Assembly: GCA_047495785.1 (NCBI GenBank) | Contig: JBLDXI010000029.1 | Location: 3,286,001-3,350,000, forward strand | Direction: 5' to 3' | DNA length: 64,000 nucleotides | Source: Lepidodermella squamata | Lineage: Eukaryota; Gastrotricha | Shown here: positions 10,285-20,855 of the stretch, in pieces | Numbering within the stretch: position 1 is the stretch's first letter | Layout of the letters: each line of letters starts with the position of its first letter | Notes under the pieces: model-generated | The model's input: the letters and a program-made list of their open reading frames with translations, nothing else | Told to the model about the DNA's origin: nothing | The model's database searches: none | Translations under genes and position numbers: made by a program

Positions 10285-13200
10285 ATGGCAACAGAGGTGA
10301 GTAAAATCAATATTATCTCGATAACTGAGATTTTGCAGCTGATTTTCTAATTTTTTCCAGATTTTTACCGATGGCCTTATCGACAAGATTCACATGATCA
10401 ATTTTCGAAGACATTCAAACTGCGTCCTACCCGAATTATCGAACCATAAAATTGTTCAGATCACAGGCTCATCGGCTAGTAAGTTATCTACTACAGCAAC
10501 AATAATCGCGAAAAATATCAAAAATTTGGACAGCTTCAAATTGTATAAAATAAAAAATTATTTCTGGCTCAAAAATTCTCAAATTTAAAGCAAATATAAG
10601 TTGGGTGGTTGCTGATTTTTCTGAAATTTTTAATAATTGTTCTATATTTTTTTAAATATTTTTTGCTAATTTTGAACTCTCATAGGAAAATTGGAAAACT
10701 GAAAATTTGAAATTTTTGAAAACTTTAAAATTCATAATTTTTTCCAGCTGGGAAAAGTGCGATAATCGAGGCGGTTATGTTCGCGTTCGGTCGTCATTTC
10801 GACCACCCGGTTGACCTAATTAAAACCGGCAAAACATTCGCCGAGGTCGCCGTCACGCTGTGCAACACAACGCAACACTTGGGCGCATTCGAGCGTGAAA
10901 TATTCGGCGAGTCAATCACCATCCGGCGCCGCATCACCCGGCCACCGGCTAGCAACCACCCTGCGTCTATGCGTCAACCGACGTGCAATGTGCCTATCGC
11001 GATTGGCACGGAGGAGGATGAATTTTCGATTTGTAGCGCAAGTAAACTTGTAGTTTACAAGACTGAAACTGCGCTCAAGCGGGTGTTGCAATTTTTCAAA
11101 ATCGATATCGAAAATCCGCTGATGGCTATGACAAAGGAGCTGCTGTGGAATAAACTCAGCCCGAATGCTCATCACAACAGCAAGGGGCTGTATGAAATGT
11201 TTCTAGCTAGTATTGGCCTAGTTAACGCAACCGAAGAGGAAATGAAAAGGTAAATGAAATTCGTATAATTTTTTACTTTTTTCAACTTGAATGGTTGCTG
11301 TCTAAAATTTGAAATTTGAATTTTAAAATTTGAAATTCCAATTTGAAGTTAAAATTAAAACTAAAATTTTCAAATTTTGAGTTTTGAATTTTTGACTTTT
11401 TCAAATTTTTCAAAAATGTCCCTTTTTCTAAAATCTACAGTGAGAATAACTGAAAAAACTCGAAATTTCATAAATACTAAATTTCAATTTCAATTACTAA
11501 AGGTCTCCGCACAAACTCGGTATCTTTTTTTTTGCTTACGCATACGGCCAATTACTTACGCATACGACGAAAAACATACGACCACATACGGATCCTATTC
11601 ACAAACTCTGCATGCGTATGCGTTATGTTTTTGCTGAACGGCGTTGTCACCTAAAAAAGGCTTGCTTTGACCGGGGATCGAACCCGGGTGACTTGTTTGT
11701 GAGATCGGCATAACACCGATTACACTAACAAGACGCATGATTTTGAGTTGTAGTAATCAGTACTTGACGGATCACGCATCGTGATACAATTATTAATTAA
11801 TATAATTGGTAATTATTTATAGAGCACTTAAAATTTCTTATTTATTTATCCCAAATGACCCCAAAAGGTACAGGGAATTAAAAAAAATTCTTCTGAATTT
11901 TTATGATTTTTCCTGAATTTCCATCGAGTTTTTGATAATTATTCAATTAGTCATAATAATTAATATTTTCAACTTCAATGTTCGCAGAGTTGTGATGGTG
12001 GCACGATTAAAACCGGAGAAATTATCTCACTGTTTGCGTAAGTCGTTGTGGCGAGGTTGGTTATTGACTGGCCTCGACGATGGGAGGCTCGGGTTCGAAC
12101 CCCGCTCACCACACGACTTTTTTAAGCGATCAGGCCTCGTTGCAAAAATACATAACGCTTACGCATTCAGAGTTTGTGAATCGGTCGTATGTGATATGTT
12201 TTTCTTAAAACATGCGAGCGAGACAAACAACTTAACGCAAAACTTGTCTACTTATTTCATGCAGAGTTTGTGCGGAGACCTTAAACAATTCAAATTTAAA
12301 TAATTTTAAATGATTTCCAATAATTTTGAAAATTTGAAATTTTGAAATTCCTAATTAAAAAAAATATTTTAAGATATTCTAATTTTTTCACAGGCAAGAT
12401 TACGTTATTCTATGCAAAGCCGTTGAAATCGAGAAGAAATTCCGGTTAATGAACCCGACTCATCACATTCGTTTCGACCACGAAACCCGTGCTCTCTCAA
12501 TCGATGTTCACGCCTCGCCGAACGACAGTCTAGCTAACGATGAAGACCGGGTGCTTATCGGCATTTCACTCATGCTATCTCTGTGGCAACTGTCAGATTT
12601 GCCCGTTAAATTCGCCGATGATTTGGACGCATTTTTCGACGATGCCGGCGAGCGTGAGCGCGTTGTAGCGCTCATGGAACGAGTTCACGAGTACAGCACG
12701 GATTCTGGCCAGCTGTTTATCATCTCGAAAAAACGCGTCATTTCGCCACCAGTCGTAAGTTCAATCGAATATTCTCAACTTTTCAGTGGAAAAAAATTCA
12801 AAAATAGTCGAAGATGGAAAATGCGTGGTCAGACTTTTCAGCAGTGACACTTCAGCAAATGAGGGTCAAATCATCAGTGACTTTTCATCAGTGACACTTT
12901 GTCAGCAAAAAATTCATAAAAATCAAATATTAGTACTAATTTCACTAATCCTTGAAGACAAGTGAGCAGTGACATTGCAGCAGCGACAAAATATCAGTGA
13001 CTATTGAGCAGTGACTTTTCATCAGTGACAAATGAGCAAGTGACACTTCATCAACTTTTATTTATTAATCTTGAGCACTGAACTTGCACTTTTTGAGCTC
13101 AACTTCAATGTAGCGCATAGTCCCCCTGCTTAATGAGGCTAGAATTCTCCTGATGAAATGTCTCCGCTGAAATGTCACTGCGCAAATGTCATTGAGATAA

Positions 13201-13687
13201 AAATAATAAATTTGAGAAAATATAGGAAAAATTAAAAAAAATCTCTGCTGACTTGTCACTGATGATTTGTCACTGCGCAAATGTCGCAGCTCAAATGTCA
13301 CTGCTCATTTGTCACTGATGAAAAGTCACTGATGATTTGACCCTCATTTGCTGAAATGTCACTGCTGAAAAGTCGTACAACCGGAAAATGTTTATTAGTT
13401 TAAAATTTTTTCTCAATTTTGTATTTTTTGTATGATTTTTCGAAAAACTAAGAATATATCATTATTTTCATAAATAATTCAAAAATTGATCAACAAAGTA
13501 AGAAAATTCAGCAAAAAAAGTTTTATCGATTTTTCGAATTTTCTCAATTTTTCTTATGAATATTCTAATATTTTTGAATAATTGCATTATTTCTCAATAG
13601 TGTCGCGATCATCAAGTGATGATTTTGGAGCTTCGAAGTGGCCGATACAATAATTCCGAGCGCAAGGGAGCCGCAATTGAAGCCTGA
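10285..13687 (+). CDS. SMC6-like protein lacking coiled coil and hinge
   Basis: Five exons (10285-10296, 10361-10478, 10748-11249, 12394-12754, 13601-13687) join in phase through consensus splice sites into 359 residues. The N half matches the SMC6 head: KIHMINFRRHSNC, a Walker A spanning the exon 2/3 junction (GSSATGKSAI), the ERRIT-like IRRRIT, and FKIDIENPLMAMTKEL around the Q-loop. The C half matches the SMC6 tail head: IRFDHETRALSI, LMLSLWQLSDLPVKF, a Walker B-like ADDLDAFFD and LFIISKK. Full SMC6 proteins are about 1,100 residues; here some 700 residues of coiled coil and hinge are absent, the halves meeting at KR/QDYV. The Q-loop Gln is Lys, the signature SGGE reads ANDE, and the catalytic Glu after Walker B is Asp. 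Walker A is intact. It may be a nucleotide-binding, non-hydrolysing paralogue; a decaying gene is the alternative. Confidence 0.8.
11664..11734 (-). pseudogene. Val(CAC)-like tRNA pseudogene in TIR element
   Basis: The minus strand reads TTAGTGTAATCGG (A-box-like), a loop with CAC at the anticodon position, and a perfect T arm CCGGGTTCGATCCCCGG. The acceptor stem has mismatches and the anticodon stem does not pair, so function as a tRNA is unlikely; the internal promoter may still work. Confidence 0.5.
12048..12112 (+). pseudogene. tRNA-like module in TIR element
   Basis: GTGGCGA pairs with TCACCAC with a single mismatch as an acceptor stem, and GGTTCGAACCC is a perfect B box in a paired T arm. 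The D and anticodon arms are irregular. It mirrors the minus-strand module at 11664-11734. Confidence 0.5.
12831..13375. repeat. Foldback of CAGTGACA words in SMC6-like intron 4
   Basis: Arms of about 65 bp at 12831-12894 and 13312-13375 are near-perfect inverse copies (left begins AGACTTTTCAGCAGTGACAC). Each arm and the interior are built from short degenerate units such as CATCAGTGACTTTTCATCAG. Related units occur at 8886-9245. No coding potential is evident. Confidence 0.75.
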
Positions 13688-13910
13688 AAGTTGAAGCTCG
13701 CAATCCTAATTAATGAGGCAATAAAAAAACTTTTTTTCATTTTGTTCTCATCTCCGCAGCCTCATCCTCATTGGCTCATTTTTATTATTATTACCTCAAT
13801 TACAATTGTTTGTTGCTTTTATTCGGAATTATTTGGAATAAAATCACATTTGAGCGATAAAATGGAAATTTTCTGATATTTTTCCCGGTCTCTCAAGATT
13901 AAAAAAGTGC

Positions 13911-14335
13911 GTACCCTAAATTTAGGGTTCCAGCACTAAATTTGAGACATCAGCACTAGATCCCCCTAAATAGGGTTTCTCGAGTTTCTAGGCTTCACTA
14001 GAATCTCAAATTTTTCTTTATCGTGCCTAACCTTCATATTACGCGTATTTCGCGCTATGATCGGCTAGTTTACTAATTATGCTTCATCGTATAGAGCCGA
14101 TATCGATTCTAAGTATCGATTTTACTAATCACTGATTTTCCCGATATCAGCCGTCTTGGAACACAAGATCGATGGTTTTTCTACGTAGCTTAGGGCACCA
14201 TGAAGCTAAAATAGAAAATCCTAGGTTCAGGTTCGGTATCGAACCAAAAACGAAAGCGCCGAAATCGCAAAGAATGTGAAAAATTGATGGACAGGACGCT
14301 TAAATTTAGTGCTGGAACCTCATTTTTAGTGGTAC
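13911..14335. repeat. MITE-like element, best copy of a dispersed family
   Basis: The left end GTACCCTAAATTTAGGGTTC and the right end (inverse of GTACCACTAAAAATGAGGTT) form an imperfect terminal inverted repeat sharing CCAGCACTAAATTT. Related pieces lie at 6730-7172, 14988-15212, near 8685-8800 and near 30530-30655. It has no coding frame. Target duplication not resolved. Confidence 0.6.
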
Positions 14336-14549
14336 AGATATTCGGACCCTTTAAACAAATCAGTTTAAATTCGGCACAGGCAAAATTCCGCCAATTTTAT
14401 TCAGTTTTAATATTATAAAATTGTCAGGTAAAATCGCACGAGAGTTTTGATTATCACTATAATAACAATTGAAACAGTTTTTTCAAGAAACTATTCCCGA
14501 AAATGAATTCTTCAGGAAGAACGTCTAAAATTGAAAGACAAAGTACATT

Positions 14550-17138
14550 TCACTCCTCAAAGTTGAGAAATCGAGACAGGCAGATAGGCAGAGATAGCTG
14601 GTCCACGGCAGTTTTTCTTGCTTCAGCGCCCATTGGAAATCGATCGAGAATCGAAGCTCGGCAAATGAGTTGCAATTTCAACGGATAAGCTTCGGTTACG
14701 GCCTTTTCAAGGGCAATCGCACTGACATAACTGATCGCGAAGGGCCGATTATTTTCGTCGATTCCTGTCTGATTAGCAACGGATAGCCCTTGGATCGAGT
14801 TGAGAAATTTCGAAACATTTAGTCCAGTTGTTTTCCGGGCAGAAATCAAGGTGGATAATGCTGTATTTCCGATAGGAGAAGATGCTACAAGACCTAAACA
14901 AAATTCGCAATTGTATCAAGTTATGTTCAATATTCTGAATTAAATTAATTTTAAAATTCAAATTTATAAAGAGAGTTCCGAAGGAAAACCTAATTTTCAG
15001 GTTCCAGCGGTTGATTTCGATGAAACAGGGTCGAAAAATTTGCAGGGCTAAACCTGAGGTTCCCCCAAGGCACCCCAAGGTATAAAGAAAACCTATACAT
15101 GTAGGATTCCAAGACGGTTGATATCGGAAAAATCACTGATTTGTAAAATCAATACCTGGAATCGATATCGGCCTAAATTTAGTCCTAGAACCTAAATTTT
15201 GGTTTTGCAAACAAAGTCTTCATTTAAAAAAAAAGGTTCAAAAATATTTTTAAATTTCAATTTAAGAAAAGAATTTCAAAATATCAAAATATCAAAATTT
15301 CAAATTTTTTTATTTGAATTAATTATACTCGAATAATAAGTTCAATTTACAATCGGCGAAAGATGACTAGTTTAATAGTGTAATTAAGAAGCTTTAGTTA
15401 CCTGCAATTAGCCTTAGGTGAGCGTCGCCAGTCTCGCCTTCGAATGGGTCTTGCATTAACCTAGCGCCAGCCCGAATCAGCGGCAAAACAGCGCCTTGCA
15501 AAATGGCCGAAACCAGCCTGGCGTGATTTCTCTCCGGCACCCGAAGCCGCCAGTCTTGCTCACCGTCGTTATTCGGCGCCGCCATATCAACAATGAGCGC
15601 GTCTAGCGGCGAAACTGGGCCGACAATGACGCGTTTCCAGCGTAGAATAACAGCAGGGTGACACAACACACCGACTGGGGTCATAGTGACTAGGGCTTTA
15701 GCGGCTTCGCAGCTGCAAACGGCTAAATGGTGTAGGAAATGAAGCGGCGTAGCTTCGCTTAATTTTTCTTTGGCCGTCAAATCGGCGCCGTGTTTCACCA
15801 AAAGCCGCAAACAGTCGATCATTTGCACATCGGAATCAACACTAAATTAATTATTGCAAGAATGGTTAATAAAATTGCGATTTTTTCTGAATAAATATGA
15901 ATACATTTTTAATGATTTTCTCAGAATTTAAAAATTATTTTGAAAATTTTCAAAAAGATCAGAAATTCGAAAATTCAAAATTCAAATGTTGGAATATTTC
16001 TAAATTTTTGGCAAATATACCAAATTTGAAAAACAACTGTGTATTGATCAAACAATGATTTCCAAAATTAAAAATTATTTTGAAAAATTAGAAAAATTAA
16101 AATTTTGAATTTTGAAATAATATTGGAATATTTCTGAATTTTTTAATTTTCCAATGTTATACCTTGATGGATTAGGTGCCCAGTTGTAAAATCCGCACAT
16201 AATCGGCAAGCTCTCCAAAGCGTTGCCGCAATTGGTCAAAGCCGCATTTGGCAGTGCGCCAAATTCCAGCAAGGTGCGCACACCGTCGACGTAGTGCGAC
16301 CGAAGCGCGCAAAATAGAAGCGATGAAACAATGCAATGAGGCACGATGTTCCTTTGCCGTTCCAGCTCGAGTTTAAGGCCGATTATGTCATGCCCGTTCA
16401 ATAGGCACCAGAGCAGGATTTCGAGACGGCCGTCGAATGATGAAGAGCCTCCGTGTTCCGACTGATAATGGCGGTGGCGTTTTAATGGCGAGACAAACCT
16501 TGAAAAAAATTGAAAAATAAAAAATTATTATTCTATACGAAAATGAAAAAATTGGAAAAAAAGTCCTGAAACTCTGAAAAATTCCGAAAAATTAATAAAT
16601 CGATAATTGTTTAATTTGAAATTTTTGAAAAAATTGAAATCGAAAATAAAATTGTATAAATCCGAATTTTTCTAATTCTTAATCGGTTCGGAAAAGATAT
16701 ATAGAAAATTTGACCCCGTCTTTACCCAGTAGCTGATCTGAATTCGAAAGCCAGTCGACGGTAAATTGTTTGATCCGATTCTTCCTGGCCATCTCTTCGC
16801 CTCGCATTGAGTCGACCTTGTTGCCTCACCGAGGCCATTAACACCTGGGCAAACGGCATCGCCATCGCCGCGGTCTCCAGCACGATAAATCGATTTCGAA
16901 TTCGAAAATCAGTCAATTCTATACGACTAGAATGAGCACCCCTGCGAACATTCGGCCGACCATCGGGTATCATTATGGAATAATTTCGGTGTTTGAGCCA
17001 TGCCGAATTTCTTGCGGCATTTTTCGCCACACCAACAAGCTGGTCGAAGTAGGTCGGCGAGGCGAGCGGGCAGTCGGTATTTGCGCAAACCACCTGTTGA
17101 TGATAGCCGGGTGCTAACCAATGAAAATTAACTGACAT
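14550..17138 (-). CDS. Ankyrin-repeat SOCS-box protein (ASB-like)
   Basis: Four exons, 17138-16726, 16498-16163, 15841-15402 and 14893-14550, join in phase to 510 residues. The middle has ankyrin-like units, clearest in LRLLVKHGADLTAKEKLSEA followed by TPLHFLHHLA, and VRTLLEFGALPNAALTNCGN. The C-terminus is a SOCS box: LKLQLICRASILDRF, then VDQLSLPICLSRFLNFEE. SOCS boxes recruit Elongin B/C and a Cullin, so the protein is probably a substrate receptor of an E3 ubiquitin ligase; the substrate is unknown. There is no signal peptide, as expected for a cytosolic protein. Intron 3 contains a MITE-family copy. The exact ortholog is unclear and the start Met is the first in the exon. Confidence 0.72.
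14988..15212. repeat. MITE-family copy in ASB-like intron 3
   Basis: AACCTAATTTTCAGGTTCCA on the left and the inverse of AACCAAAATTTAGGTTCTAG on the right form diverged ends of the family typified at 13911-14335. The interior shares CACTGATTTGTAAAATCAAT. Confidence 0.5.
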
Positions 17139-17724
17139 TTTGTAAAATCTAAATTAAAAAAAATTATGGTTGAAATTCAGTTAAATTCGCATGTCGACAG
17201 GCAACAAAAAACGATTAATAAATTTGGAGGGAAAATAAGGGCAGATGACCTTCAAAGCGGACAATTTAATCGAGATAGGACCAGATTGGCGAACTATTAA
17301 GCTCGTGTTGACCTGGACACAGGTGGCTAAAAGCTTGAAGATTGCCATGTGATTCCATTTTAATAGCTTCGCGATGCTTTAATTTAATAAAAATGTCATT
17401 TTTCTCGCCATAAATGCTGGTAATCATGCTCACATCTCGTAATGCTATGACTATTTCATGCGAAATAATTAGGAATAAATAAAAAATAAAAATAAAAAAA
17501 TAAAAAACAAAAATTTTAAATTTGTAGTGCGCGAGATTTGATCGCCTAACTGCGACAAGAGCGCAAATTTAAAGTCGTGTGCGCACTCACTAAAATGCGA
17601 GCGCGAAATGCGACGCAACAGCAAAATCACTGAAAATCAAATGTTTCGACAAGTCTTGCTGAATACCTGATTGGGTTCAAGTTTAGCATTAGTCTCCTCG
17701 CCAGTATACCGGTTGATTAATCAT

Positions 17725-18815
17725 CACTCTAAGCCAAATCACGGCTTGTGAACCTCTCCTTTAACAATCCTACGGCAATGTAACGGCTTGTAACGAGTTT
17801 AGCTGTGATTTTGCCGTGATTAGCCGTGGATTATTTTAAAGTCAGCGACCCACTAGCCGTCAACTGCTGTTACTACACCTTTGCATTTTCATTTTATGCA
17901 AAACAAATTTCACTAATATTTTTTTCATTTTCTTTCTAATTTTATTTAAAGAAACCAACCCAAATTCTAGCCGACGTAGAATAGCAATCCGAGCTCAATT
18001 TTCGACGATTATGATATCAAATTGATCAAATTGATGACTATGGTAAGTTGACGGCGTCAAAGAAGATTATTTTACTTGAAAATCCAGCCACGAAACCAAT
18101 TTATTTCCGGGGTACGAGTACTGAAGAAAAAAACCGAATGCCGTGGTTGAAAACTTCGTGGCGAACATTCAAAAAATGAAAGTAGCCCCTAAGTTCGGCC
18201 GTTTTTGTTACATTCTGTTCGGGTTTTTGTAAGTTTTTTTAGTTTTGTTATGTTACTTCATATTCAAGATTCAAGAGAAAACTTCAGCAACAAAATAAAA
18301 CCCCTTCTTCAAAAGTTCTACACCTGATCGATTTTTGCTACTTGACATGTGCTCCTTAAAGTAATATTCAGACGAATTTTTTCGCATTAATTAAGCTTCG
18401 ATCCAAATTGATCGATCCATCGATCGGATCCAATTATGAGCCCCAACTTGATATCTCAATCTTAGAAAACAGAGCTTGCGTTGCTCTTATACATCGGTTA
18501 GAAAATTCTTTTAGTAAAAAAAGTACGACAATGAAAAAAATAAAGACGCAGAGGAGAAGAAAAAACAGCCCCTTCGCCCAAAAAAGTCGTAACGGCATGC
18601 CTACGGCAATAATCACGGCAAAATTACTCAAGGCGTGACGGACAACGGATATAGAAACGGCAAATTTCGAGATATTTTGTCATCAATGAGTCACGAAAGA
18701 GAAGTTTATACGTGACGTGTAACGAGTAACCACGGCTCAATGCCGTTTTATAGTCGTATACCATACGTGTTGCGTGATTTTTCTTTACACTTTACCCGTG
18801 ATATGACTAAGAGTG
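17725..18815. mobile_element. TIR element inserted in copy A 5' flank
   Basis: The left end CACTCTAAGCCAAATCACGG and the inverse of the right end CACTCTTAGTCATATCACGG agree at 17 of 20 positions. Copy B has an empty site at about 20740-20750. The flanks share only AT, so a 2-bp duplication is possible. The interior repeats CGGCTTGTAACGAG-like and TGACGTGTAACGAG words. No transposase is seen. Confidence 0.65.
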
Positions 18816-18929
18816 ATAATATGTTCGCCTAGTATCATTTCCTGTTGAATAGACTCGTGCGTATAAACAAACGCAATGTAACCATGCTACGTGCTACACC
18901 ATTTTATTTGTCAAATTTTGAACGTTGAA

Positions 18930-19304
18930 ATGACATCAACTGCCTACACCTGGTTCTTAGCTTTCACGTCAATTGGCCTTATTTTACGCTGGTGTTCATT
19001 CGAACTTGCTCGGCGATCGGAACGACGCAGGCTTGACATGTTGGCTAATCTTATGATCGAAGGCTGTGATCAGGCCAATACTCGGATCCAAAACAATAGC
19101 GGTCTTATGAATCAACGGCCTAGTTCGATTATTGTATCAATTCCGCCAGCTGATCAAACTGCTGACTCGTCACCCTTAGTTGCGGATGATCAGCATAGAA
19201 TTGCTCCGATTTTACATCCAAACGATTTGTCTCAACCGCCTCCAACTTATGAAGAATTGGCGGAAATGATCCAAAAATCGAAACTTTCAACTGAAAAATC
19301 TTAA
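18930..19304 (+). CDS. Small membrane protein with PPxY motif (copy A)
   Basis: From the Met of MTSTAYTWFLAF the protein is 124 residues. It has one N-terminal hydrophobic segment, a basic stretch (RRSERRRLDML) and a cytosolic tail ending SQPPPTYEELAEMIQ. PPPTY is a PPxY motif of the kind bound by WW domains of NEDD4-type ubiquitin ligases. It is a paralogue of the gene at 20856-21482. A longer upstream reading would need a non-ATG start (GTG at 18891), so I prefer this Met. AATAAA follows the stop at about 19321. The family is otherwise unrecognised. Confidence 0.6.
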   Translation: MTSTAYTWFLAFTSIGLILRWCSFELARRSERRRLDMLANLMIEGCDQANTRIQNNSGLMNQRPSSIIVSIPPADQTADSSPLVADDQHRIAPILHPNDLSQPPPTYEELAEMIQKSKLSTEKS

Positions 19305-19482
19305 AATAATTTTTGATGATAAATAAAGCTAAAAATTCAAATTTAATTGATTGCAATCACGAGACAGCCTTTTAATTAATTTCCAATTCTTTTTCAAATG
19401 TACTATGGAAATTTAGAAAAATTAGAAAAAAATTAGGATGGATCAATCTGTTGAACAATTCTTGCCAATTATTTCGTATTAA

Positions 19483-20370
19483 CACTCTATCGGCCGAAGG
19501 TTTTCGCGTGTACCTTTCCTGTAGCGACGGGGTTTTTTTGATGTACCTACCAAAAAATTCGACCCCCAGATTATTGTATTTTCTTGAAGGTCACGGAAAT
19601 CTAAGATCATTGGTCGATGTCCCGGATTTTTCCGGCTCATCCTTATTACGTAATAACAAAAAAACACTTACTCATATTTGAGTATACGGCGCCATCGTGC
19701 AAACTGCTTACTCACCTATGAGTATGCGGCGTTTTCTAGCAAATCTCATTTACTCACCTATGAGTATACGGCATCAGGTCTTACCCAGGTTTACTCTCAT
19801 ATGAGTATACGGCCTTAAAGCTCAAAATTGCTATACTCACCAATGAGTATTTAGCGCTAGCTTGGAAACATTGCAAGACCAAATTATGCAGCTATCATGT
19901 GGTTTTAGGGTTTGGTTGTTGAAAAGACACTACCAGCGATTTTTTGGAATTTTTTTCTTGGATAGCGTGCCTTCTAAAAATAAGCTGTTTTAAACGAAAA
20001 ATACTTTGAAACATGGCGCATCTCATGTAGGTGAAATGAAAAAATTAGCTAATTCTGGAATTCGATAATCTATCTATAATCGATAATCGATAATCGATAA
20101 TCAGTGATTTCTTATTCAAGAAATGAGTATAGGGTGATTTTGACATCAGATTTGACATCTACGGGGGTGACTTGTGTCTTGGGGTGCATCATGGGTATTT
20201 TCAGATGCACAGGTCTCACGTAAAAAAATCGCAAAAAAGCAACACTTCTATGTACTCATATATGAGTATACGGCGAATTTCTGCAAATTGGAGGCTACTC
20301 AAATGTGAGTATATAGCGAATTTCTGCAAATCCGAGAATACTCACATATGAGTATTTGGACGATAGAGTG
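19483..20370. mobile_element. TTAA-flanked TIR element with palindromic ATGAGTAT array
   Basis: The ends CACTCTATCG and CGATAGAGTG are exact inverses and TTAA flanks both sides (19479-19482, 20371-20374); copy B retains a single TTAA at the empty site. TTAA duplication is typical of piggyBac-type transposons. Inside are about eight palindromic units such as ACTCATATATGAGTATACGG at roughly 19671, 19710, 19752, 19793, 19834, 20250, 20294 and 20338. There is no transposase, so it is non-autonomous. A short (ATAATCG)n tract lies near 20070-20100. Confidence 0.8.
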
Positions 20371-20377
20371 TTAAAAA

Positions 20378-20424
20378 ATGAAAAGTATGCTGATGGTTTT
20401 TTGCTTCTTGATATAGCTGCCTTA
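20378..20424 (+). pseudogene. Orphan exon 1 of the MKSML secreted-protein gene
   Basis: The sequence copies exon 1 of the gene at 21655 including its GTAATTTT donor, but a 2-base insertion creates in-frame stop codons and no exon 2 follows: the second duplication copy begins about 50 bases later. It marks the duplication breakpoint inside intron 1. Confidence 0.75.
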
Positions 20425-20855
20425 GGTAATTTTTTTTCAAAAAAATAATTCAATCTTAAATTAGAAAATGAAATTTTAATTAAAATAATTAGTAATAAAT
20501 AAAAAATAAAAATAAAAAAAATAAAATGAAAAAAGTTAAAATTTGTGATGCGTGAGATTTGATCGCCTTACTGCAACAAGTGCGCGAATTTAAAGATGTG
20601 CGCACACTCACTAAAAAGCGAGCGCGAAATGCGACGCAACAGCAAAATCACTGAAAATCGAATTTTTCGGCTTGTCTTGTTGATAACCTGATCGAGTTCA
20701 AGTTTAGCATTAGTCTCCCCGCCAGTAGACGGGTTGACTAATCATCATAGGTTCGCCTGGTATCATTTCCTGTTGAATAATTTGACTCGTGCGTAAACAA
20801 GCGCATTGTAACTGTGCCACACCATGGTTTTTTCTGTCAAATTTTGAACGTTAAT

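Larger units (their letters stand above)
11501..12281. mobile_element. TIR element with two tRNA-like modules (TAA TSD)
   Basis: It starts AGGTCTCCGCACAAACTC and ends with the exact inverse GAGTTTGTGCGGAGACCT, flanked by TAA at 11498-11500 and 12282-12284. A 3-bp TWA duplication fits PIF/Harbinger-type insertion. The 781-bp element has no transposase. It carries repeated CATACG/TTACGCAT words and two outward-facing tRNA-like modules. It sits in intron 3 of the SMC6-like gene, exactly where the coiled-coil region would have been encoded. Confidence 0.75.
17463..20424. repeat. Tandem duplication, copy A (with two insertions)
   Basis: Sequence at 17463-17724, 18816-19478 and 20375-20424 matches copy B (20474-21700) in the same order: AT-rich start, a block with GATTTGATCGCCT, GTTCAAGTTTAGCATTAGTC, the PPxY gene, and exon 1 of the MKSML gene. 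Two TIR elements (17725-18815 and 19483-20370) interrupt copy A but are absent from copy B, so they inserted after, or were not carried by, the duplication. Confidence 0.8.

Noticed and set aside
11932-12303. 123-residue plus-strand frame in the SMC6-like intron as an exon
   Set aside because: It runs through the tRNA-like module and the TIR of a transposable element, so it is a chance frame.
12831-13375. CRISPR array
   Set aside because: Units are degenerate, variably spaced and inverted between arms, in a eukaryotic intron; there is no direct-repeat/spacer pattern.
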